Shown here: one piece after another, positions 6,303 through 11,714 of the stretch
How positions within the stretch are numbered: the stretch's first letter is position 1
How the letters are laid out: each line of letters opens with the position of its first letter
From: an uncultured Oscillospiraceae bacterium
Lineage (GTDB): Bacteria > Bacillota > Clostridia > Oscillospirales > Oscillospiraceae
Assembly: GCA_947627085.1 (NCBI GenBank)
Contig: CANQUO010000054.1
Span: 1-11,714, forward strand
Direction: 5' to 3'
DNA: 11,714 nucleotides
The notes under the pieces: generated by a model
Told to the model about the DNA's origin: nothing
What the model saw: only the letters and a program-made list of their open reading frames with translations
Databases searched by the model: none
Made by a program: the position numbers and the translations under genes

Positions 6303-6875
6303 ATGAAAAAGAACTACACAAAAATGCTGGTGGAGGGCGCGCTGATGGTGGCCATGGCCTACGTGCTGGACATCATTGCCGACGCCATCCCCTTCCTGAA
6401 CCTACCCAACGGCGGCACCATCTCCCTAAAGCTCGTCCCAATCGTCTTTTTCGCCGTCCGCTACGGCGTTGGCTGGGGCACCCTGGTGGGCCTTGTGTTT
6501 GGGCTTGCCGACTACTTTCTGGGCATCCCCGATGCCATCGACTGGACAAGCATCATCTTTGACTACTTCATCTCCTTTGCCCTCTTGGGCTTCGGCGCAG
6601 GGCTTATGAAGAAAGTGAAGCTTTCCGCCATCTGGGGCTCCGTTGTGGGCGGGCTTTGCATGTTTGCCTCCAACTATTTCGTCGGCGTCTATGTCTGGGG
6701 CGAGTACATGCCGGAGACCTTCCTCGGTATGCATCAGACCTCCCCGTACATATATTCGCTCATCTACAACGGCACCTGGGCCTTCCCCAGCATAATTTTA
6801 GCCGTTATCGTCTTCGCCCTTTTCTATCAGATAAAGCCCATCGCCAAGCTCTTAAACCGCGAGGATTTGAAGTAA
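6303..6875 (+). CDS. thiT: ECF transporter thiamine S-component ThiT
   Basis: The 190-aa membrane protein is the substrate-binding S-component of a group II ECF transporter that takes up thiamine. It works with a shared EcfA-EcfA'-EcfT module, which must be encoded elsewhere. Six hydrophobic segments are visible, with family blocks GGTISLKLVPI (37-47), VWGEYMP (131-137) and YNGTWAFPS (155-163); the last two lie in the part that lines the thiamine pocket in ThiT structures. The ATG at 6303 is preceded by GGAGGT, seven bases upstream. The preceding TPP riboswitch supports the substrate independently of sequence similarity. Confidence 0.95.
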   Translation: MKKNYTKMLVEGALMVAMAYVLDIIADAIPFLNLPNGGTISLKLVPIVFFAVRYGVGWGTLVGLVFGLADYFLGIPDAIDWTSIIFDYFISFALLGFGAGLMKKVKLSAIWGSVVGGLCMFASNYFVGVYVWGEYMPETFLGMHQTSPYIYSLIYNGTWAFPSIILAVIVFALFYQIKPIAKLLNREDLK

Positions 6876-6921
6876 TTCTCTCCCACATATACCCCGGATA
6901 AGTGTAAAACCCCAATTCAAT

Positions 6922-6954
6922 ATTTTTTCTGACGACATGTGCGTCAGAAAAAAT
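6922..6954. repeat. Hairpin 1 after thiT, 13-bp perfect stem
   Basis: ATTTTTTCTGACG (6922-6934) pairs perfectly with CGTCAGAAAAAAT (6942-6954) around a seven-base loop. It may help end thiT transcription. However, the T-run is in the 5' arm and the sequence after the 3' arm is CCCTTTTG, so it is not a textbook terminator. Confidence 0.85.
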
Positions 6955-6961
6955 CCCTTTT

Positions 6962-7000
6962 GTCACGCAAGTGTGCCGCTCGCGGCGCGCGCGGCGTGAC
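6962..7000. repeat. Hairpin 2, GC-rich inverted repeat
   Basis: GTCACGC (6962-6968) and GCGTGAC (6994-7000) form the outer stem. The inside is very GC-rich and self-complementary (GCCGC 6975-6979 with GCGGC 6982-6986 or shifted pairings). No T-run follows. Confidence 0.7.
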
Positions 7001-7003
7001 GGC

Positions 7004-7049
7004 AGGAATAAATTTTTTGAATTTCGCAAAATTCAAAAAATTTATTCCT
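7004..7049. repeat. Hairpin 3, perfect 21-bp AT-rich palindrome
   Basis: Positions 7004-7024 are the exact reverse complement of 7029-7049, leaving the tetraloop CGCA. The arm starts AGGAATAAA and ends GAATTT. It is the longest perfect stem in the window and is much more AT-rich than its neighbours. Confidence 0.95.
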
Positions 7050-7057
7050 CATTCTCC

Positions 7058-7090
7058 TTGTCGTCAAAGGCAAACGGCCTTTGACGACAA
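7058..7090. repeat. Hairpin 4, 14-bp perfect stem
   Basis: TTGTCGTCAAAGGC (7058-7071) pairs perfectly with GCCTTTGACGACAA (7077-7090) around a five-base loop. No T-run follows on either strand. Confidence 0.9.
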
Positions 7091-7094
7091 CTTG

Positions 7095-7126
7095 AAAGCC
7101 CGGACGGCAAAAGCCGTCCGGGCTTT
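7095..7126. terminator. Hairpin 5, probable bidirectional terminator of yitT
   Basis: AAAGCCCGGACGGC (7095-7108) pairs perfectly with GCCGTCCGGGCTTT (7113-7126) around AAAA. The stem is GC-rich with A:T closing pairs, so both strands end in GGGCTTT. It lies four bases past the yitT stop on the minus strand and is the most terminator-like of the five hairpins here. The T-run is short. Confidence 0.75.
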
Positions 7127-7130
7127 GGCT

Positions 7131-7991
7131 TTATATCTCCCTAAATCCCTTGCCGATTATCTGGGAGGAGTTGACCATGGTGATAAAGGCGTCGGCGTCG
7201 ATGGAGCGGATGAAGTTGCGAAGGTAGACGGCCTGACGGCGGGTGAGGACGGTGGTTATCATGACCTCCGCCTTGCCGGTGAAGGCACCCTCCGCCTTCG
7301 TTATGGTGGCCCCGCGCCTGAGCTTTGTCAGGATAAACTCCTTCACCTCCTCCGGGTGGGAGGATATGATAGTGCAGTACTTGCGGGAGTTTATGCCGTC
7401 TATGACGATGTCCACCAGAAACGTTTTCATCAAAAGTCCCGTGAGGCTGTACAGGGCGGTCTTAATGTCAAATATGAAGAACGTGCAGGCCGTTATGACG
7501 AAATCCGGGACCAGCAGGGCCTTGCCCACTTCGAGGCTCGTGTGCTTTGAGAGTATCATGGCCACGATGTCCGTGCCGCCGGTGGAGGCCCCGATGTTGA
7601 ATACCATCGCCGTGCCCACCGCCGGGAGTATGACGGCCCATATGACCTCCAAAAGGGCGTCGTCCGTAAGCGGCCCGTCCAGGGGCACCAGCCACTCAAA
7701 GAGCGCCACGTACACCGACAGCGCCACGGAGGCGTAGATGGTCCCCCAGCCGAAGCCCCGGCCGAGGAAGATGAAGCCCACGACGATAAGGACGGCGTTT
7801 ATTATGAACATGGCCCCCGACACGTTCATCCCCGGCCAGACCGCCGACATTACGACGGCCAGGCCCGAGGTCCCGCCCATGGCGAAGTGGTTGGGGGATT
7901 TGAAAAGGGATATGCCAGCCGCCGTGGCTATGAGCCCGAGATTTAATATGACAAACCATACAGCCCACTGCCTGGGCGTTTTTTTGACCAT
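7131..7991 (-). CDS. YitT family membrane protein
   Basis: The 286-aa product has the YitT layout: an N-terminal membrane part with about five hydrophobic segments (about 9-30, 41-51, 58-77, 82-101, 114-133) and a further one at about 162-200, then a soluble DUF2179 domain at about 203-283. The loop GASTGGTDI (134-142) is characteristic. The family is widespread in Firmicutes as several paralogues and its transport function is not established. I chose the ATG at 7991 because it follows GGAGAGAGGGG and the protein then begins at the usual position. The open frame continues upstream as far as 8372, but that part is arginine- and proline-rich and crosses the promoter. It is a single-gene transcript, with the hairpin at 7095-7126 as its end. 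Confidence 0.92.
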   Translation of the reverse strand: MVKKTPRQWAVWFVILNLGLIATAAGISLFKSPNHFAMGGTSGLAVVMSAVWPGMNVSGAMFIINAVLIVVGFIFLGRGFGWGTIYASVALSVYVALFEWLVPLDGPLTDDALLEVIWAVILPAVGTAMVFNIGASTGGTDIVAMILSKHTSLEVGKALLVPDFVITACTFFIFDIKTALYSLTGLLMKTFLVDIVIDGINSRKYCTIISSHPEEVKEFILTKLRRGATITKAEGAFTGKAEVMITTVLTRRQAVYLRNFIRSIDADAFITMVNSSQIIGKGFREI

Positions 7992-8033
7992 AAAAATTGC
8001 CCCTCTCTCCTGTTTTTCCTGGTGAGCGAGGCC

Positions 8034-8062
8034 ATTATAATTCCATATTCCCAAAAATGCAA
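8034..8062 (-). promoter_or_regulatory. yitT promoter
   Basis: On the minus strand TTGCAT (8057-8062) and TATAAT (8034-8039) are 17 bp apart. The start near 8027 gives a leader of about 36 nt before the ATG at 7991, which supports that start over any upstream one. Confidence 0.75.
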
Positions 8063-8085
8063 GAAATATTTCAAAATTGAAAGGG

Positions 8086-8118
8086 CCGCCGAGGGGTCCC
8101 CGGCGGGCTGTTGCCCGC
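8086..8118 (-). terminator. Possible feoB terminator with two adjoining stems
   Basis: GCGGGC (8103-8108) and GCCCGC (8113-8118) form a six-bp stem with a TGTT loop. Overlapping it, CCGCC (8086-8090) pairs with GGCGG (8102-8106) around a further GGG/CCC stem. Read on the minus strand, the second stem is followed by CCCTTTCAATTTTG, a weak T-rich tail. The two folds compete. It is the only terminator candidate between feoB and yitT. Confidence 0.45.
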
Positions 8119-8212
8119 TGGGGGAGGAAAGAGGAGCGATGCCAGCGCCTGAGCCCGGCCAAAGGAAGGGCGAGGTAAAGCGGCATCAGCGACGACGAGG
8201 CGGCCCCTCCGT

Positions 8213-10318
8213 TCATCCTAAAATATGGGCTATGAGAGCGCAAAGTATGGCCCCGGCGGCGGTAGGTATGAGGGCCGCCAGCGCGGTCCATTTCACGCTC
8301 CCGGTCTCCTTTTTCACAGTGAGGAGCGTGGTGGTGCAGGGCCAGTGGAGGACGGTGAACACCCCGGTGCACAACGCCGTGACCCAGGTCCAGCCGTTTT
8401 GGGTGAGGAGCGCCCGGAGGGAGTCCAGATTTTCGTACCCCTCAAAGGTCCCCGAGGCGGCGTAGGCCATTATTATTATGGGTATCACCGTCTCGTTGGC
8501 GGGAAGGCCCAGTATGAATGCCGTGAGTATCACCCCGTCAAGGCCCAGAAACCGCCCCACGGGATCGAGGGCCCCGGTGACCGCGGCCAGCACCGTTGTG
8601 TCCCCCACCCTCAAATTGGCGGCAAGCCATATGAGCAGGCCCGCCGGGGCGGCCACGGCGGCGGCCCGGCCCAGGACGAATAACGTCCTGTCAAGGAGGG
8701 AGCGGACCACCACCTCGCCGATCTTGGGCCTCCGGAAGGGCGGGAGCTCCAGCGTTGGCGAGGAGGCCTCTCCCTTGAGTATCGTGCGGCTCAGCACCCG
8801 GGAGACGGCCAGCGTCGCCCCCGCGCCGAGAATTATAAATCCCGTGAGGGCCAGAGCGGCCAGAAGGGAGCTGCCCACGCCGGAGCCGGCCACAAGGAAC
8901 ATGGTTATGAGGGCTATGAGTATGGGGAAGCGCCCGTTGCAGGGGACAAGGGAGTTTGTGAGCACGGCGATGAGCCGCTCGCGTTTTGAATCTATTATCC
9001 TGCATCCCACCACCCCGGCGGCGTTACAGCCAAAGCCCATGGCCATGGTGAGGCACTGCTTGCCGCAGGCCCCGGCTTTTCGAAAGCCCGAGTCCAGGTT
9101 GAAGGCCACCCGGGGAAGGTATCCCAGGTCCTCCAACAGTGTAAACATGGGGAAGAATATGGCCATGGGCGGGAGCATTACGCTGACCACGTAGCTCAAG
9201 ACCCGCCACACGCCCAAGATAAGCGCGTCGTGGACGGCCTTTGGCACGCCGAGGGCCGCAAGTCCCTGGCTCAGTACCGCCCCGATCCTCTCAAAAAGCG
9301 CGTAGAGCCAGTCGGAGGGGGCGTTGGCACCCTTGACGGTTATGAAGAATATGAGGGCCAGTAAGAGGAGCATCACCGGTATCCCGGTAGCCTTTCGGGT
9401 GAGGAGCCGGTCTATCCTCAGCTGTCCCTCCCCGTAGCCGCTCCCGCCGGAGACACATTCCCGGCACAGGCCTGTGGCGGCGGAGTAGATGCCGGAGATG
9501 AGCCTATCCGATATATTCTCCACCCCGGCGTTATTAAGCTCTGCCCTGGCTTTTTCAAGCGCCGGGGCCACGTCCGGATGGGACGGCACGTCAAAGCCCA
9601 GGTGGCCGTTTATATTCTCCAGCGCCCGCCCGTCGCCCTCCAAAAGCCTGAGCGCCGTATACCGGGCCCCAAGACGCCCTTTAAGGACGTTTTCCAGCGC
9701 CATCTCAAGGCCGGCGGCGGCGCGCTCCACATCCTCCCCGTATCTTACGGTGTAGGCGAAGGGCGGCGGAGTGAAGCCGTCAATGGCGGCCCGAAGCTCC
9801 TCCACCCCCCTGCCCCGCCTTGCGGCCATGGGTATCACCGGCACCCCCAGGACCCGGGAGAGCGCCCCGGTGTCCACGGCGATGCCCCGCTTTTTCGCCT
9901 CGTCCATCAGGTTCACCGCCAAAATAACGTTTGGGGTGAGCTCAAGTATCTGAAGGGCGAGATTTAAATTTCTCTCCAAAGCCCCGGCGTCGCAGACCAC
10001 CACGGTAAGGTCCGCCCCGCCAAAGGCTATGTAATCCCGGGCGGCCTCCTCCTCGGCGGAGCTGGCCCTTAGGGAGTATGCCCCCGGTATATCGGTCACG
10101 GCCACGGTGCGGCCCTTGTAGTCATAATAGCCCCGGGCGGTGACCACGGTCTTGCCGGACCAGTTGCCCGTGTGCTGGCGAAGGCCCGTCAGGGCGTTGA
10201 AAACCGTGCTCTTGCCCACGTTGGGGTTCCCCGCCAGGGCCACGGTGATGTCCGAGCGGAGATCGTCCTTTGCGTCGGACGCGGCGTTTTTGCCCACGGA
10301 GCGGAGGGTAAGTCCCAT
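8213..10318 (-). CDS. feoB: Ferrous iron transport protein B
   Basis: The 701-aa inner-membrane ferrous iron transporter has an N-terminal G domain: P-loop GNPNVGKST at 30-38, T50 in the switch region, DIPG at 76-79 and NLMD at 136-139. A helical spacer follows, then the membrane core from about residue 313. Family-conserved blocks are LEDLGYLPRVAF (395-406), GFGCNAAGV (428-436), LVPCNGRFP (457-465), and LPANETVIPI near the C-terminus in the second Gate repeat. The length is normal for the family, without an extra C-terminal domain. The ATG at 10318 follows GGGGGTGGG and lies 10 bp after the feoA stop, so both genes share one transcript. No feoC-like or Cys-rich small gene follows. Confidence 0.97.
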   Translation of the reverse strand: MGLTLRSVGKNAASDAKDDLRSDITVALAGNPNVGKSTVFNALTGLRQHTGNWSGKTVVTARGYYDYKGRTVAVTDIPGAYSLRASSAEEEAARDYIAFGGADLTVVVCDAGALERNLNLALQILELTPNVILAVNLMDEAKKRGIAVDTGALSRVLGVPVIPMAARRGRGVEELRAAIDGFTPPPFAYTVRYGEDVERAAAGLEMALENVLKGRLGARYTALRLLEGDGRALENINGHLGFDVPSHPDVAPALEKARAELNNAGVENISDRLISGIYSAATGLCRECVSGGSGYGEGQLRIDRLLTRKATGIPVMLLLLALIFFITVKGANAPSDWLYALFERIGAVLSQGLAALGVPKAVHDALILGVWRVLSYVVSVMLPPMAIFFPMFTLLEDLGYLPRVAFNLDSGFRKAGACGKQCLTMAMGFGCNAAGVVGCRIIDSKRERLIAVLTNSLVPCNGRFPILIALITMFLVAGSGVGSSLLAALALTGFIILGAGATLAVSRVLSRTILKGEASSPTLELPPFRRPKIGEVVVRSLLDRTLFVLGRAAAVAAPAGLLIWLAANLRVGDTTVLAAVTGALDPVGRFLGLDGVILTAFILGLPANETVIPIIIMAYAASGTFEGYENLDSLRALLTQNGWTWVTALCTGVFTVLHWPCTTTLLTVKKETGSVKWTALAALIPTAAGAILCALIAHILG

Positions 10319-10328
10319 GTCCCACCCC

Positions 10329-10556
10329 CTACCGGGCCAGGGCCACCAGGGCCGCGTCCGCGCCCCGCAGGGCGATGACCGAGCCCCGGATCATGTACGC
10401 CCTCGGGTCCCCGGAGGGCGCGGCGAACAGGCACTCCACCCCCGCCCCCGGCGTGAGGCCCAGGTCCATAAGCCGCCGCCGGAGCTCCCCAGCCGCGGCG
10501 ATATCTCCAACCACCGCCCTGGAGCCCTCTCCAAGGCGCGCTAAATTTGATGCCAT
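10329..10556 (-). CDS. feoA: Ferrous iron transport protein A
   Basis: The 75-aa cytoplasmic protein has the SH3-like FeoA fold. Recognisable blocks are RRRLMDLGLTPG (26-37) and RGSVIALRGADAALV (57-71). FeoA binds FeoB and is needed for ferrous iron uptake. I chose the ATG at 10556, which has AAAGGAC seven bases upstream; an in-frame ATG at 10586 would place that ribosome binding site inside the gene. Upstream, TAGAAT may be a -10 box, but I found neither a convincing -35 box nor a Fur-type palindrome. Confidence 0.93.
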   Translation of the reverse strand: MASNLARLGEGSRAVVGDIAAAGELRRRLMDLGLTPGAGVECLFAAPSGDPRAYMIRGSVIALRGADAALVALAR

Positions 10557-10955
10557 ACGCGAATGTCCTTTCTCGGTTGATGCCAAGACATTCTATTCGG
10601 GTAGGGGGGATAAGGTGCGTGGCTCATGCGCCGCCGGGCTTTTTATCGGTGGGGTCCGAACGGACGAGGGGGTCTACTTTTGTTGGCACAAAAGGGATGT
10701 AGGGGCCGATGTGGGCATCGGCCCCTACAGGGTGCGCCTGGTGCGGTGACGGTCGTTTGCCCCTCCCTCTGGGAGGGGGTAGGGGGTGGGCCGAATCTTC
10801 CTCCGCGTTCCCCAAATTGTTGCGCCTTGCGGCGCTTATTAAAAATGGGAGGGTTTGGAACCCTCCCCTACGAAAAATACGGAGGCGCCACCTATTAACG
10901 CCGTAGGGGCGGGTCCCAGACCCGCCCGTCCCCCGGGTCCCCGCTGTAAGTTTGC
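10557..10955. repeat. Intergenic cluster of GC-rich palindromic repeats (GTAGGGG family)
   Basis: This 399-bp stretch holds no credible gene. It contains at least five inverted repeats: a 14-bp stem at 10698-10711/10716-10729 (GTAGGGGCCGATG and its complement); CCCCTCCC/GGGAGGGG at 10760-10767/10771-10778; GCGCC/GGCGC at 10822-10826/10831-10835; GGGAGGGTT/AACCCTCCC at 10847-10855/10859-10867; and GGGCGGGTC/GACCCGCCC at 10907-10915/10919-10927. The motif GTAGGGG or its complement borders or neighbours four of them and also occurs alone at 10601. They look like several members of a REP-like family, some of them decayed. They could also stop transcription coming from the uridylyltransferase gene. 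Confidence 0.8.
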
Positions 10956-11687
10956 TCATCTACCTTCTCTTAAAATCCTCTCCACCTGCTCCAGCTGTGC
11001 CGGGGTGTTCACGCCGATGAGCTCGTCGCCCATATCGCGGACGCATACGGCCACCTTTTCGCCGCGATTTTTTAGAATCTGGGGAAGGTCCGTCAGATAG
11101 TACTCGCCCTGGGCGTTGTCGGTCCGAAGCTCGTGGAGGGCGGAAACCATTTTCTTAAAATCTACCACGTATATCCCCGCGTTGAGCTCCCGAATCCTCT
11201 TCTGCTCCGGGGTGCAGTCCCGGTCCTCCACGATGCGCTCAAAGTCTCCGTTTTCGTCTCTCAGCACTCTCCCGAATGGCAAGGGCTCGTCACTGCGTCC
11301 GGATAGGACGGTGCAGGCCGCACCGGACCTCATGTGGGCCTCCGCCAGGGCGGCGTAGGTCTCCTTTTTCACCAGCGGCATGTCGCCGCAGCATATCATC
11401 ACGTCCCCGTCGTAGTCCCCCAGCGCCGGGACGGCGCACATGACGGCGTGGCCCGTGCCAAGCTGCTCCTTCTGTTCGGCAAAGGTGTAGTCCGGGTAGG
11501 CGGCGGTTATGTACTCCTTTTTATACCCCACGACTATGACCGTGTCCTTTTTCCCCGTGGGCAGGGCCTCTAAAACGTAGCCCAAAAGGGGCTTTCCAAG
11601 GGCCAGACGCATGGCCTTGGGAAGGTCTATGCCTTCCTGGGCAAGCCTCGTGCCCTTTCCTGCGGCTAAAACTATTGTTTTCAGCAT
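10956..11687 (-). CDS. Stand-alone GlmU-type sugar-1-phosphate uridylyltransferase domain
   Basis: The 243-aa product matches the N-terminal half of bifunctional GlmU, which makes UDP-GlcNAc from UTP and GlcNAc-1-phosphate in the cytoplasm for peptidoglycan and other glycans. Visible residues are the nucleotide loop LAAGKGTRL (7-15), K24, EQLGTGHAV (74-82), GDMPL (101-105) with the metal-binding Asp102, FGRVLRDENG (138-147), E154, N169, GEYYLTD (194-200) and N227. E154, N169 and N227 fall at the same numbers as catalytic-site residues of E. coli GlmU. The left-handed beta-helix acetyltransferase half is absent: a clean stop follows and only repeats come after it. It may be a paralogue of a full GlmU elsewhere, or use another hexose phosphate. 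The ATG at 11687 has a perfect AAGGAGG (11695-11701) upstream; the promoter is beyond the window. Confidence 0.85.
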   Translation of the reverse strand: MLKTIVLAAGKGTRLAQEGIDLPKAMRLALGKPLLGYVLEALPTGKKDTVIVVGYKKEYITAAYPDYTFAEQKEQLGTGHAVMCAVPALGDYDGDVMICCGDMPLVKKETYAALAEAHMRSGAACTVLSGRSDEPLPFGRVLRDENGDFERIVEDRDCTPEQKRIRELNAGIYVVDFKKMVSALHELRTDNAQGEYYLTDLPQILKNRGEKVAVCVRDMGDELIGVNTPAQLEQVERILREGR

Positions 11688-11714
11688 GATTTGTCCTCCT
11701 TATAGCATATAAAC

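Noticed and set aside
7992..8216. Small gene starting with the ATGA overlap at the feoB stop (8213-8216), such as feoC or the Cys-rich FeoB partner
   Set aside because: The frame has no Cys motif, is rich in Arg and Pro, crosses hairpins and the yitT promoter, and runs into yitT without a stop.
10557..10620. Fur or DtxR operator upstream of feoA
   Set aside because: I looked for a 19-bp AT-rich palindrome and did not find one.
10557..10955. CRISPR array
   Set aside because: The repeats differ in sequence and length and are not separated by uniform spacers, and no cas gene is present.
10624..10959. 111-aa minus-strand frame across the palindrome cluster
   Set aside because: It is a translation of the repeats, rich in Arg, Gly and Pro, with no ribosome binding site.

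Overview
The window reads as chromosomal DNA of a GC-rich member of the Clostridia, probably an Oscillospirales-type gut anaerobe. This is inferred from near-consensus sigma-A promoters, strong Shine-Dalgarno sequences, a stand-alone ECF thiamine S-component behind a TPP riboswitch, a Clostridia-type FeoA/FeoB pair, a YitT protein, and GTAGGGG/CCCCTAC palindromic repeats between genes. All but two of the protein genes lie on the minus strand. No rRNA, tRNA, CRISPR array, transposase or phage gene was seen.

Layout from left to right. (1) 116-2896, minus strand: a compact four-gene operon in the order MarR regulator, CrtO-like acyltransferase, MGDG-synthase/UgtP-like glycosyltransferase, PAP2/Aur1-like membrane phosphatase. 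The first three genes are joined by ATGA stop/start overlaps and the fourth starts 32 bp further on. A perfect TTGACA-N17-TATAAT promoter drives it. The gene set suggests membrane glycolipid synthesis or remodelling under MarR control. (2) About 3000-4110: an AT-rich stretch with a perfect 23-bp tandem duplication, an extended -10 promoter, one plus-strand gene of unknown function (194 aa) and a non-coding tail ending in a probable bidirectional terminator. Its composition is unlike both flanks and it may have been acquired. (3) 4121-6017, minus strand: glutaminyl-tRNA synthetase followed by a 65-aa two-helix membrane protein. (4) 6107-6875, plus strand: promoter, TPP riboswitch, terminator and thiT, divergent from glnS. 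(5) 6876-7130: an intergenic region that is almost entirely inverted repeats, five in a row. (6) 7131-7991, minus strand: yitT with its own promoter. (7) 8213-10556, minus strand: the feoA-feoB ferrous iron uptake operon. (8) 10557-10955: a 0.4-kb intergenic region full of GC-rich palindromes. (9) 10956-11687, minus strand: a stand-alone GlmU-type uridylyltransferase domain without the acetyltransferase half.

Most genes belong to known families. The parts most worth a second look are the MarR/acyltransferase/glycosyltransferase/PAP2 operon as a possible acylated-glycolipid pathway, the AT-rich islet with its tandem repeat and unknown gene, and the two dense hairpin arrays between genes. I do not see a clearly new defence or mobile system.
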